DNA from: Cohnella sp. AR92
GTDB lineage: Bacteria > Bacillota > Bacilli > Paenibacillales > Paenibacillaceae
Direction: 5' to 3'
Assembly: GCF_003990975.1 (NCBI RefSeq)
Contig: NZ_RZJR01000004.1
Span: 206,625 to 270,624 of the forward strand
DNA: 64,000 nt
Below are positions 8,945-17,460 of the stretch, piece by piece; within the stretch, counting starts at the first letter, position 1, and each line of letters begins with the position of its first letter. A program made the translations under genes and the position numbers. The notes beneath the pieces are model-generated. The model searched no databases. It saw only the letters and a list, made by a program, of their open reading frames with translations, and was not told where the DNA came from.

Positions 8945-9847
8945 GTGGAGCTGCGTCAATTGCAATACTTCGTTCATGTGGCGCGCATGCAGCACGTCAC
9001 CAAAGCGGCAGAGGAGCTTCACGTCGCCCAATCGGCCGTGAGCCGGCAAATACATCGGCTGGAGGAGGAGCTGGGGGTTCGGCTCTTCATGCAGCGCGGC
9101 CGGAACGTTCAGTTGACTCCGGTCGGACAGCTGTTCCTCAAGCGAGCGGAAGAGATCATTCAGGACCTGGATCGCGCCGTCAACGAGATACACGAGTTCC
9201 TGGATCCCGAGGTCGGCGAGATCCGGCTCGGTTTCCCTCACAGCTTGGGCACTCATCTGATTCCGAAGGTGATAGCGGCATTCCGCCAGAAGCATCCGAA
9301 TGTGAAGTTCCGATTCCGTCAAGGCATGTATCCTTCCTTGATCAGGGATGTCATCGAAGCGGAAGTGGATCTGGCGTTCATCTCGCCGATGCCCGATAAG
9401 AACGATCGGGTAGAAGGAGAAGTGATCCTCACGGAGAACTTGTGCGCCATCCTTCCGTTGGATCACCCTCTCGCCGGCGAGGAGTATATCGATCTGAATC
9501 AGTTACGGGACGATACGTTCGTGCTCTTCAGCAGCGGCTATTCTCTGCGTCCGATCGTTTGGGAGGCGTGCCGGACGGCAGGCTTCCTGCCCAAGATCGG
9601 ATTTGAAGGAGAGGAGACGGACACGATCCGCGGCTTCGTCGCCGCCGGCATGGGAGTGAGCCTGCTGCCCGAGATGGCGTTAAGCCTGCGAAGCTCGTTC
9701 ATGCCGGCCATCGTCAAGATACGGGAGCCGAACGTGACAAGAACCATCGCTCTAATCCGAAGGGCGGGGGAGAAGCCTTCGACCGTGGTGAAGCTGTTCC
9801 ACGAGTTTATTCTGGATTACTTCCGGAACGATTACCAACCGACCTGA
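8945..9847 (+). CDS. LysR family transcriptional regulator, GltC-like
   Basis: A 300-residue regulator starting at GTG 8945 with GGAAGGGG upstream. The N-terminal winged helix-turn-helix spans residues 1-60 (ELRQLQYFVHVARMQHVTKA, then AQSAVSRQIHRLEEELGVRLF). The C-terminal effector domain (about 90-295) has the periplasmic-binding-protein fold. The opening resembles Bacillus GltC, which controls glutamate synthase, but no gltAB lies nearby. LysR proteins usually control a divergent neighbour; here the upstream gene is the co-directional rhomboid. The effector and target cannot be read from sequence. Confidence 0.88.
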   Translation: MELRQLQYFVHVARMQHVTKAAEELHVAQSAVSRQIHRLEEELGVRLFMQRGRNVQLTPVGQLFLKRAEEIIQDLDRAVNEIHEFLDPEVGEIRLGFPHSLGTHLIPKVIAAFRQKHPNVKFRFRQGMYPSLIRDVIEAEVDLAFISPMPDKNDRVEGEVILTENLCAILPLDHPLAGEEYIDLNQLRDDTFVLFSSGYSLRPIVWEACRTAGFLPKIGFEGEETDTIRGFVAAGMGVSLLPEMALSLRSSFMPAIVKIREPNVTRTIALIRRAGEKPSTVVKLFHEFILDYFRNDYQPT

Positions 9848-9886
9848 GGGCCGATCGATCATGTAGTCTAAGCGAGCATAACAAAC

Positions 9887-9938
9887 AAAGGAGCTGTCCC
9901 CTAAGTCAGATGACTTTCGGGACAGCTCCTTTTGCTTT
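9887..9938. terminator. Terminator between the LysR gene and the YugP-like gene
   Basis: A 14-bp perfect stem (9887-9900 with 9919-9932) with a T-rich 3' side on the plus strand and AAA on the other flank, at a convergent junction. Confidence 0.85.
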
Positions 9939-9948
9939 CTTTCCTTGC

Positions 9949-10632
9949 TTATTCTTCCCTGCTGCTGGTGAAGATCATGATGTACTTGACCAGCTCAAGC
10001 AAGGAGATGAGCGCTGCGGCCACATAAGTAAGCGCGGCTGCGTTAAGCACTTTCGAGACTCCGCGTTCTTCGTCGTTGCGGATGAAGCCCTCGGCGACCA
10101 TCAGCCTGCGCGCGCGGTTGCTGGCGTTGAACTCCACCGGCAGGGTGACAAGCTGGAAGGCGACGGCTGCCGAGAAGAAGATGATTCCCAGGCCGATCAG
10201 ATTCGTTGCTTGGAACAAGAAGCCGGCGATCAGCAGGAACGGCGCGATGCCGGAAGCGAAGCGCACGACCGGGAACATCTTGTGGCGAAGCACGAGCATC
10301 GGATAATGCTCCTTATGTTGGATCACGTGTCCGATCTCGTGGCAGGCGACGGAGACGGCGGAGATGGAGCTTTCATAATAGACGGGCTCGGACAATCTTA
10401 CGACGCGATTAACCGGGTCGTAGTGGTCGGACAGCTTGCCGGGGATCGGCTCGATCGGAACGTCATGCAAGCCGTTGCGATCCAGCAGCCGCCGCGCGGC
10501 TTCGTAACCGGTCATCCCGCTCGACGCGCTGACCTCGGACCACTTGTTGAAGGTGCCGCTTACCCGGAATTGCGCCCACAGCGAGAGCAGGAACGCAATG
10601 ATGATGAGAAAGTCCATAGGGTGAAAAAACAT
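9949..10632 (-). CDS. YugP family neutral zinc metallopeptidase
   Basis: A 227-residue membrane-bound zinc protease. Order of parts: N-terminal membrane helix (about 5-22), a catalytic region with CHEIGHVIQHKEHYP (HExxH motif near residue 98), then three hydrophobic helices (about 128-160 and 195-220). The segment VEFNASNRARRLM is typical of the family (PF04298). Physiological substrates are not established. The upstream MerR gene is 37 bp away on the same strand and probably shares the transcript. Confidence 0.88.
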   Translation of the reverse strand: MFFHPMDFLIIIAFLLSLWAQFRVSGTFNKWSEVSASSGMTGYEAARRLLDRNGLHDVPIEPIPGKLSDHYDPVNRVVRLSEPVYYESSISAVSVACHEIGHVIQHKEHYPMLVLRHKMFPVVRFASGIAPFLLIAGFLFQATNLIGLGIIFFSAAVAFQLVTLPVEFNASNRARRLMVAEGFIRNDEERGVSKVLNAAALTYVAAALISLLELVKYIMIFTSSREE

Positions 10633-10669
10633 ATTGATTCCCTCCGTGTTCGGTCGAACCTCATCTGGT

Positions 10670-11167
10670 TTACATCAAGTTGCTCTTGCCTAACAGGAGC
10701 AGAAGCGCTTCAACGCAAGCGGCTGTCTGGGGCGTAATGACGCTGAACAGCTTCTTTGCTTGCTGAGGCTTAAGCGTATCGAGCACGGGCTCGAGCTCTT
10801 TGACTTGTCTCTCGATCTGAGTGAGGTTGTTCTGGAGCTCGGCAAGCTGCTTGGTGACCTGTCCGGATGGAGAGGCTCGATGCAAAACGGCGAAGTTCTC
10901 TTTGATCTCTTCAAGCGTAAATTTCTGCGCCTTCAACATTTCAATACGGCGAATCCGTTCCAAGGTTTCATCATCATACAAACGATAATTTCCGGAGGAC
11001 CGTTGAACGGGACTGATGAGTCCGATTCCGGTGTAATAATCGATGGTGCGGGGGCTGATTCCGGTTATTTTGGATAATTCTCCGATTCGATACAGGCTGC
11101 GCGGGGTTTCCGAAGATGCTTGTCGCACGACTTCCACCTTCTTTCTTAGCTGATTGCTTATCATCAT
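10670..11167 (-). CDS. MerR family transcriptional regulator
   Basis: A 165-residue regulator. The DNA-binding domain (about 25-92) reads YRIGELSKITGISPRTIDYY, then SGNYRLYDDETLERI, followed by a long coiled-coil dimerisation helix (about 100-140, QLAELQNNLTQIERQVKEL). The C-terminal tail has a single Cys (TAACVEALLL), so the Cys pair of metal-sensing MerR proteins is absent. It probably leads an operon with the YugP-like protease. It is divergent from amtB across a 413-bp intergenic region. The start codon is one of two adjacent ATGs; the ribosome site is weak. Confidence 0.85.
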   Translation of the reverse strand: MMISNQLRKKVEVVRQASSETPRSLYRIGELSKITGISPRTIDYYTGIGLISPVQRSSGNYRLYDDETLERIRRIEMLKAQKFTLEEIKENFAVLHRASPSGQVTKQLAELQNNLTQIERQVKELEPVLDTLKPQQAKKLFSVITPQTAACVEALLLLLGKSNLM

Positions 11168-11495
11168 TGTCTTTCTAGGTTAAGGCTTAGCTCGACTATA
11201 TCCCTTAATATACTCATCCTCAACCATACAGTCAAACGTGATGCTTTTGGAATAAGTTTAGGATACGTTTTGGATAAGTCGTGTTAGGTTTCCTCTGCAA
11301 ATTCAGTCTGATGCCTCCGGAGTTGGGATTTATGAACATTTCCCAAAAAGGCGAAAGTATCCCTTGGACGGTAAGTTGACAAGGGTTAAGGGTAAAAAGG
11401 CCCAAAAGGACGCTAAAATCTTAACGTTCGGATGATTTTACATTTGCAATGTTAGATATTTGGTTCAAAACTCCCCGTTTTTTCATATTTTTGTA

Positions 11496-11524
11496 TTGTC
11501 AAATCGTGAACATCTTACTATAAT
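11496..11524 (+). promoter_or_regulatory. SigA promoter of amtB
   Basis: TTGTCA at 11496-11501, a 17-bp spacer and TATAAT at 11519-11524; the start of transcription is predicted near 11531. The rest of the 413-bp intergenic region (11168-11580) is AT-rich, and I see no gene in it. Confidence 0.75.
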
Positions 11525-11545
11525 GACACTAAGCCTTTCTTAAAA

Positions 11546-11562
11546 TGTTATGAAACATTACA
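11546..11562 (+). promoter_or_regulatory. GlnR/TnrA-type operator in the amtB leader
   Basis: The sequence fits TGTNAN7TNACA exactly (TGTTA, seven bases, TTACA). It lies about 15-31 bases downstream of the predicted transcription start, a position expected for repression rather than activation. GlnR and TnrA are the nitrogen regulators that use this motif in Bacillales. Confidence 0.72.
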
Positions 11563-11580
11563 CGTAGGGAGTGGTCGGTA

Positions 11581-12957
11581 GTGGTCAAAAAGAGTTTGCT
11601 CGCAATTGGCGCAATGCTCATGCTTTTCCCAACTATGGCATTCGCAGCAGATGGTGATGGCCCTTCAGCGGCGACTTTGGACATGGGACTTAATGCCCTG
11701 TGGATCCTGGTTGCGGGAATTCTCGTCCTCTTGATGCAAGGCGGCTTCATTCTCCTGGAGACAGGTTCGACTCGCATGAAGAATGCCGGACACGTGGCAG
11801 GCAAGACGATCTTCACCGTAGGTCTTGTTTCTCTGGTCTATTGGGCGGTCGGCTACGGCTTCTCCTTCGGCGGGGACGCGGGCGAAAGCTTGAACAAATT
11901 CATCGGCCTCGGCAACTTCTTCTTCGATCCATCGATCGTAGCGGCAGAGGGCGACAGCTATCCTTCTACGATCTTCTTCGTATTCCAGCTTGCCTTCGCG
12001 GCGGTATCGCTGTCGATCGCATGGGGCGGCTTCGCGGAACGCGCCAAGCTGTCCGTATACCTCATCTTTACTCTGGTCTTCGGCTCGGTCATTTATCCGG
12101 TCATCGCTCACTGGATCTGGGGCGGCGGCTGGCTCGCGGAAGACGGCTCCCAAGACTATGCCGGATCGACGGTCGTTCACTTGACGGGCGCAATGGCGGC
12201 GTTCGCCGCTACGATCCTGCTCAAGCCGCGGATCGGCAAGTACAATAAGGATGGCTCCGCGAACGAGATTCTCGGCCACAACCAAGTATTCACTTCTCTT
12301 GCGGTTCTCCTTCTGTGGGTTGGCTGGTTCGGCTTCAACGCCGGTTCCGCAGTAGCGGTCGGCGACGGCTTCTTCGGCTATGTGGCCTTCACGACTCAGC
12401 TCGGCGCTGCAGGCGGCGCGGTTGCTGCGCTGCTGATCTCCTGGCTGGTCAAGGGCAAGGCGGATATCGGCGTCACGCTGAACGGCGCGCTTGCCGGTCT
12501 GGTTGCCATCACCGCATCTTGCGCATACGTAGAGCCTTGGGCTGCGGTCGTCATCGGCCTCGTTGCCGGCGTGCTCGTCTTCCTGAGCCAAATGTTCTTC
12601 GAGAAGATCAAAGCGGACGACCCGATCGCCGCCATGTCCGTACACGGCGCGGCCGGCGTATGGGGCACGCTCGCAAACGGCCTCTTCGCGGCACCTGCTC
12701 TCGTTACGCAAGTAGGCGTAGGTAAAGAAGGTCTCTTCTACGGCGGCGGCGGACATCAGCTGTGGGTCCAATTCGAATCCGTTGTCGTGTGCGGTGCTTA
12801 CGCATTCGCGGCTTCCTTTATCGTTCTCTGGATCGTTAAGCAAATCATCGGCCTCCGCGTCACGGAAGAGCAAGAAATCATCGGTCTTGACCTTAGCGAG
12901 CACGGCAACTATGGTTATCCGGAAGCTCTTAAAAAATCCGGGACGGCTAGTGTATAA
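11581..12957 (+). CDS. amtB: Ammonium transporter, Amt family
   Basis: A 458-residue membrane channel for ammonium uptake. GTG start at 11581 with TAGGGAG upstream. An N-terminal signal-like segment ends near AFA/ADG (residue 23), followed by about 11 membrane helices. Family segments include GGFILLETGSTRMKNA (about residue 57), STVVHLTGAMAAF, GGAVAALL, and MSVHGAAGVWGTLANG with one of the paired pore histidines. The C-terminal cytosolic tail has GLDLSEHGNYGYPE. The GlnR-type box suggests nitrogen control. No glnK (PII) gene follows, although amtB and glnK are usually linked. Confidence 0.95.
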   Translation: MVKKSLLAIGAMLMLFPTMAFAADGDGPSAATLDMGLNALWILVAGILVLLMQGGFILLETGSTRMKNAGHVAGKTIFTVGLVSLVYWAVGYGFSFGGDAGESLNKFIGLGNFFFDPSIVAAEGDSYPSTIFFVFQLAFAAVSLSIAWGGFAERAKLSVYLIFTLVFGSVIYPVIAHWIWGGGWLAEDGSQDYAGSTVVHLTGAMAAFAATILLKPRIGKYNKDGSANEILGHNQVFTSLAVLLLWVGWFGFNAGSAVAVGDGFFGYVAFTTQLGAAGGAVAALLISWLVKGKADIGVTLNGALAGLVAITASCAYVEPWAAVVIGLVAGVLVFLSQMFFEKIKADDPIAAMSVHGAAGVWGTLANGLFAAPALVTQVGVGKEGLFYGGGGHQLWVQFESVVVCGAYAFAASFIVLWIVKQIIGLRVTEEQEIIGLDLSEHGNYGYPEALKKSGTASV

Positions 12958-13018
12958 TTAAAGAAATATCTAGTCGGCCGTTGATTTACTGGCGTCCGTT
13001 CAGGAGGGAAGAAGCCGC

Positions 13019-14098
13019 ATGTCCACTCTCCAATGGGAGAAGCGGCTGCTTGACGTCACCGGCGCCGGAGATCCGGATAGCTTACGGAAGATAAGGGAAG
13101 AGGAGCAGATTCGTCTTCGAGCGAATCTCTCCTCTTCTCCGGTGATTGAACTGGTCGGAGATCTCAACGAGCTGCACGACTTCCTTATCGGAAAAGCGTT
13201 GAAGCTCGCCGAGATCGAAATGGCACGGTTGGGGCATGGCGCTCCTCCCGTGCCTTATGCTTATCTGCTCTTCGGAAGCGGCGGGCGGCGAGAGCAGACT
13301 TTCAGCAGCGATCAGGATAGCGGCCTTATTTATAACGATCCGCAGAATGAAGCAGAGGCATTGGCTTACGAGAATTACTTTCAGACGCTTGCGCAGATCG
13401 CGGTGGGCTACTTAATCGATATCGGCTATCCTCCTTGCGAAGGGAACGTGATCGCCTCCAATCCGGAATGGTGCTTGCCGATCTCGGCATGGGAGAGGAA
13501 GCTCGACGCTTGGTTTGAAGAGCCCACATGGGAGAACGTGCGCTACCTGCTCATCGTCGCGGACGGCCGTCTGGTCGGAGGAGACAAGGAGCTGGGGGCG
13601 AGATGGAACAACCGTTTCTATCGGGATTTCCTGGGCACTCCGGTCATTGCGAGAAGAATGATGGAGAATACGCTTCGTCATAAGGTGCTTGTCGGCGTGT
13701 TCGGCCAGCTGCTTACGGAGAGATACGGCGAATTGGCCGGCAGCTTGGACATCAAGTACGGAGCTTACATTCCGATGGTCAACGTGTTTCGCTTGCTGGC
13801 GGTGCACGCAGGTTTAAAGGAGACTAGCACGATCGGGCGGATTCGGGCTTTGGAGAAAGCGGAAATCCTGTCTCCCCGAGAAGCGAAGGAATCCGTAGAG
13901 GCATTCGAACTCATTCTGAAGCTGCGTTTGAAGGCCGTAACGAAGGATGAGAACGGCCAATGGGTTGGAACCGGCGTGCTTCCGGTTGCCGATCTGAAAC
14001 GGGAATGGAAGGTCCCCTTGAAGAAGGCGCTGAAGCTCGGACGCAAGCTCCAACGCCAGGTGGAGAAGGAGATGCGATACCGCTTCGGCGGGAGGTGA
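13019..14098 (+). CDS. DUF294 nucleotidyltransferase-like protein
   Basis: A 359-residue predicted soluble enzyme. Residues about 40-180 form a nucleotidyltransferase-like domain with GSGGRREQTFSSDQDSGLIY, the G-S...D-x-D metal-binding signature (residues about 87-106). Residues about 200-345 match the DUF294 C-terminal putative substrate-binding domain. The nearest characterised relative is the N-terminal domain of GlnD, which uridylylates PII, but no HD or ACT domains are present here, and CBS domains often fused to this family are also missing. CAGGAGGG precedes the ATG. It lies between amtB and an exonuclease gene, with 5 bp to the latter. Confidence 0.82.
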   Translation: MSTLQWEKRLLDVTGAGDPDSLRKIREEEQIRLRANLSSSPVIELVGDLNELHDFLIGKALKLAEIEMARLGHGAPPVPYAYLLFGSGGRREQTFSSDQDSGLIYNDPQNEAEALAYENYFQTLAQIAVGYLIDIGYPPCEGNVIASNPEWCLPISAWERKLDAWFEEPTWENVRYLLIVADGRLVGGDKELGARWNNRFYRDFLGTPVIARRMMENTLRHKVLVGVFGQLLTERYGELAGSLDIKYGAYIPMVNVFRLLAVHAGLKETSTIGRIRALEKAEILSPREAKESVEAFELILKLRLKAVTKDENGQWVGTGVLPVADLKREWKVPLKKALKLGRKLQRQVEKEMRYRFGGR

Positions 14099-14103
14099 AC
14101 AGC

Positions 14104-14841
14104 GTGAAAGAGCCTAAGAGCCCGATGGGGCGCATGTGGCATTTGTACAAAATGGGAGGGATAACTCCCGCGATCGCTTCGATGCTTGGTTCTGCCAACG
14201 CTCAGCAGATGGCTTTTATTCGTTCAATGTCCCGCGATCAACGGAAGGAATCCGCTTTGGATACGCCCCTGACCGAGATGGATGCCGTCGTGTTCGATCT
14301 CGAGACGACGGGGTTCAACCCTTATAACGGCGATGAGATCATGTCGATCGGCGGCGTGCTAATCCGAGGCGGGGAGCTTCAGGAAGCTGAGCCTTTCTAT
14401 ACCTTGGTCAATCCCAGAAGGAAGATTCCTAAGCATATTACGGAATTGACCGGCATTACGAACGAGATGGCGGAGGAAGCTCCCGATCTCATGCAAGGGC
14501 TGCACGACTTCCTGGATTTCGCGGGAAAAAGGGTTCTGATCGCGCACGGAAGCGGCCACGACAAGCAATTCCTGAACGCAGCCCTATGGCGGACGTCTAA
14601 GATCAACCTGACTCACCGCGTGCTGGACACGATGATGGTTGCCAAGTGGCTGGAGCCGAAGCGGAAGAGCTATGGCCTGGATGAGCTCCTGGAGACCTAC
14701 GGCGTCGACGTGACCGTTCGTCATCACGCCCTGCACGATTCGGTGATGACCGCGAAGCTATGGTTCCAATTCCTGCCCATCATCCAATCCAAGCAAGTGG
14801 TAACGATAGGCGATTTATATGCTTATTTAAGCAGGCATTAA
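14104..14841 (+). CDS. DnaQ-like 3'-5' exonuclease (DEDDh)
   Basis: A 245-residue protein starting at GTG 14104, which has GGGAGG eight bases upstream. The exonuclease domain spans about residues 55-240: Exo I FDLETTGFNP (Asp and Glu), Exo II in AHGSGHDKQFLNAAL (Asp), and Exo III HHALHDSVMTAKLW (His and Asp). The N-terminal 55 residues are an unrecognised basic/hydrophobic leader (MGRMWHLYKMGGI). The pairing of DUF294 and DnaQ-like genes is known from other bacteria, though its function is unclear. The gene ends tail-to-tail, overlapping the JAMM gene by 4 bp. Confidence 0.87.
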   Translation: MKEPKSPMGRMWHLYKMGGITPAIASMLGSANAQQMAFIRSMSRDQRKESALDTPLTEMDAVVFDLETTGFNPYNGDEIMSIGGVLIRGGELQEAEPFYTLVNPRRKIPKHITELTGITNEMAEEAPDLMQGLHDFLDFAGKRVLIAHGSGHDKQFLNAALWRTSKINLTHRVLDTMMVAKWLEPKRKSYGLDELLETYGVDVTVRHHALHDSVMTAKLWFQFLPIIQSKQVVTIGDLYAYLSRH

Positions 14842-15260
14842 ACAGCGACCAGAGGAACGGGGTTCCACTCCGCGCCGCGCCTGCTGTAGACGCGCGCTTC
14901 CCGATGGTCCCCTTCGAGACCGATGATCCAATACGTTCCGCATCCATCCCACCCTTCGGCGTCCTGAGCGCTGGGAAGGGCGGGACCCCGTGGATGGGAA
15001 TGCCACAAGCCGACGACTTCTCGTTGGTTTTTTTGCGCTTGGATACAGAAAGCAAGCCATTCGGACGGCTCGAAGCGGAAGGAAACCTGAGGTTCCGCTG
15101 CGATATTGCGCAGAAGCCGAAAGCCATCGACCCAAAGCTCCCCGGCTTTCCGAACGCCTGTCAACGCGCCGCAGCTTTCGTAGGGCAATCGAGCCTGGCA
15201 TTGCCGATACAAGTCATTCAAGATCCGCTCTGGAATCCGGCATCGCTCCAAGTTCTCCAT
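14838..15260 (-). CDS. JAMM/Mov34 (Mec-like) metallopeptidase
   Basis: A 140-residue protein; the ATG at 15260 follows CGGAGGATATC, and the upstream in-frame extension lacks a ribosome site. The JAMM zinc motif is complete: Glu in LPYESCGAL, HSHP in GLWHSHPRG, then Ser and Asp in PSAQDAEGWDG. Bacterial members cleave C-terminal extensions from ubiquitin-like sulfur carriers (as Mec does for CysO) or act as deconjugases. No sulfur-carrier gene (ThiS/MoaD-like) lies nearby. The usual length of this group is 130-150 residues. Confidence 0.85.
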   Translation of the reverse strand: MENLERCRIPERILNDLYRQCQARLPYESCGALTGVRKAGELWVDGFRLLRNIAAEPQVSFRFEPSEWLAFCIQAQKNQREVVGLWHSHPRGPALPSAQDAEGWDGCGTYWIIGLEGDHREARVYSRRGAEWNPVPLVAV

Positions 15261-15343
15261 GATATCCTCCGTTTGGCTGAATGCATCCAGTATGAAGGAT
15301 GGACACGCGTCCCGCAACGTTATTCGGTTCGGGCAATAAGCGA

Positions 15344-16654
15344 TTATTTCACTTGCTTATCAGGCTTAACAAGGAAAAAGACCGCACACAACGTCACGAA
15401 AGCGAGAACCGTAACGGAGATGAATACCGTTCTCTGCGAGATGCCCATCATCCAGCCGAAGATCGGAGGACCTAAGGCAACTCCGAAAAAGCGGAGACTG
15501 CTGTATAACGAAGTAATCATGCCTCGTTCGGCTTTTTCGACTACTCCCGTAATCATCGTCGTCAAGCAAGGCAGGAGCATGCCCGTGCCGATGCTTCCCA
15601 CGCTCAGCAGCCCGATAAAGACGTACAGATTCTGGTTCAGCCAGATGGCGCAGGCATAAGCAGCCACCGTCAGGATAAGGCCGATGTTGATGAACCAGCG
15701 AATCAGCACCCCGTTCTTGCGTACGATGATTCCCGTCAAATAGGCAGTCGTCACCATGAAGAAAAGAGGAATGGCCAACACGAAGCCCTTGGTTACGCCG
15801 ACAATCTGATAGGGCTTGTCTTCCAGCATATTGGAGAGGAAAAACAGGACCCCGAACAGAGTAAACATGGACACGGCGCCGGCCCAGAACGAGACCAGCA
15901 TCCACCGTCCGTTTTTGGCGAAGATCGTTTTGATTTTATGGAGGTATTCCTTTAATCGAATCGGTTCGGCTGTTTTCTTGGGCTCCTTGATCAAGAATAA
16001 CAAGGCAAGGACCGCAAGGAGACAGAAGCCGGGGAAAGAGAAGAAAGCGGCATACCAGACGATCAGGGCGAACAGGGAACCCAGAATCGGACTCACGACT
16101 TTGCCCGTTCCGTTGGAGGCCTCGATTAAGCCGAGAGCCTTGCTCTCTTCCGCATCCTTATATAAGTCGCCGACGAACGCCATCGCGATCGGCGTCGTTC
16201 CGGCGGCGCCGATTCCCTGAATCGCCCTTGCGCCAAGCAAGAGGCCGTAGTTATGCCAGACGGCGGCGAACCCGGACAGAATTCCGGCTGCGCCGTAGAG
16301 GATCAAGGCGGGAATCATGACTTTCTTGCGGCTGAAGCGATCGGATAGATAACCGGCAATCGGAATGATAAGAGCTGCAGTAATCGAGAATAATGTCACG
16401 ACAAGGCTGCTCTGAAAGGAGGAGATGCCCAGCTCGCGCCTCAGAGTCGGGAGAATCGGAACGATCATGGAATTGCCGAGCACAAGCACGAGAGGGACGG
16501 AAGCCAATGCGAGGTACTCCCATACTTTTCCTTTCCCCTTGGGCTTGGCTTGGTTGGCTTCGCCGCTTTGGTCCTGAGTACGGGAGGAAGACTCCATGTC
16601 GCTGGTGAAGGTGACCCTGAGTTTGCGTTTGGCTTGGGCCGATGACGAAGACAT
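15344..16654 (-). CDS. MFS transporter, drug:H+ antiporter type
   Basis: A 436-residue membrane protein with a 45-residue charged N-terminal tail and then about 12 helices. Motif A reads GYLSDRFSRKKVM between helices 2 and 3; GARAIQGIGAAGTTPIAMAFVGD matches motif B/C features of drug exporters related to Bacillus YmfD and TetA(L). AAGGAGGAG precedes the ATG. The substrate cannot be inferred. It diverges from the TlpA-like gene at 16809. No dedicated regulator is adjacent. Confidence 0.85.
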   Translation of the reverse strand: MSSSSAQAKRKLRVTFTSDMESSSRTQDQSGEANQAKPKGKGKVWEYLALASVPLVLVLGNSMIVPILPTLRRELGISSFQSSLVVTLFSITAALIIPIAGYLSDRFSRKKVMIPALILYGAAGILSGFAAVWHNYGLLLGARAIQGIGAAGTTPIAMAFVGDLYKDAEESKALGLIEASNGTGKVVSPILGSLFALIVWYAAFFSFPGFCLLAVLALLFLIKEPKKTAEPIRLKEYLHKIKTIFAKNGRWMLVSFWAGAVSMFTLFGVLFFLSNMLEDKPYQIVGVTKGFVLAIPLFFMVTTAYLTGIIVRKNGVLIRWFINIGLILTVAAYACAIWLNQNLYVFIGLLSVGSIGTGMLLPCLTTMITGVVEKAERGMITSLYSSLRFFGVALGPPIFGWMMGISQRTVFISVTVLAFVTLCAVFFLVKPDKQVK

Positions 16655-16808
16655 GCTGCTCCTCCTTCATGTCGATTTGAGATGCGCGAACAGGGGTAAT
16701 GTACCCTTTAGGGAAAGGCGGCATGCACTTCATTCGGTTGAAAAGATGGAAGGTTGTTTCGAAATGGGGTAAGATAAGGATCAGAGTTCGAGGAAAGAAG
16801 GAACAGCG

Positions 16809-17390
16809 ATGAAGCGCAATCAGATTATTATCATTCTAGCCTTCTTATGCATCATTGGAATCGTCCTGTGGAGTTCGCTAGGTAACGACAAGAAGGAAGC
16901 CCAAGCGGTCAACGAACAGAAGGCGGGATCGGAAGTCGGCCAGACGGAGCTGAGAACGGCGCCCGTGCAAGGCTCGCTCGCTCCGGCATTCCAATTGTCT
17001 TCCATCGATAAGAGTACCCAATATTCGGTCGGAGGCAAGAGAGACAAGCTTCTCATCGTCAACTTCTGGGCTTCTTGGTGCGGGCCTTGCGATATGGAAG
17101 CACCCGATCTGCAGAAGATCTATGAGAAATACGGCGACCGGGTAGACCTGTACGCCGTGAATGCCACGAAGTACGATACCGTCCACGGCGCGAAGGATTT
17201 CGTGAAGGAGAAGGAGATCGAATTCCCGGTCATGATGGACGTAGACGGCAAGGTCGGGGACGATTATAAGGTATTTTCTTATCCCATCAGCTTCATCGTG
17301 GATAAGGACGGCGTCGTTCGGGAACGGATCGAGGGCGTTCAACCGCTGGAGAAGTGGGAGAAGATGCTGGATGATCTGTTGGACGCATAA
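16809..17390 (+). CDS. TlpA/ResA-like membrane-anchored thioredoxin
   Basis: A 193-residue extracytoplasmic thiol-disulfide oxidoreductase. An N-terminal signal anchor (about 5-23) is followed by a charged linker and a thioredoxin domain from about residue 55. The active site is NFWASWCGPCDMEAPDL with the CxxC pair near residues 89 and 92, and the cis-Pro is in FSYPISFIVD. Relatives reduce apocytochrome c (ResA) or act in spore cortex formation (StoA); no cytochrome biogenesis genes are next to it. GAAAGAAGG precedes the ATG. Confidence 0.88.
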   Translation: MKRNQIIIILAFLCIIGIVLWSSLGNDKKEAQAVNEQKAGSEVGQTELRTAPVQGSLAPAFQLSSIDKSTQYSVGGKRDKLLIVNFWASWCGPCDMEAPDLQKIYEKYGDRVDLYAVNATKYDTVHGAKDFVKEKEIEFPVMMDVDGKVGDDYKVFSYPISFIVDKDGVVRERIEGVQPLEKWEKMLDDLLDA

Positions 17391-17405
17391 AAGGAGTTAA
17401 AGCAA

Positions 17406-17441
17406 AAGGCGACGTTAGGGGTTCCTAACGTCGCCTTCTTA
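17406..17441. terminator. Bidirectional terminator between tlpA-like gene and cimA
   Basis: A 14-bp perfect stem (17406-17419 with 17424-17437) with AAAA before and TTCTTATTT after. Confidence 0.85.
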
Positions 17442-17460
17442 TTTGCGGCTAAGGGTGTGA

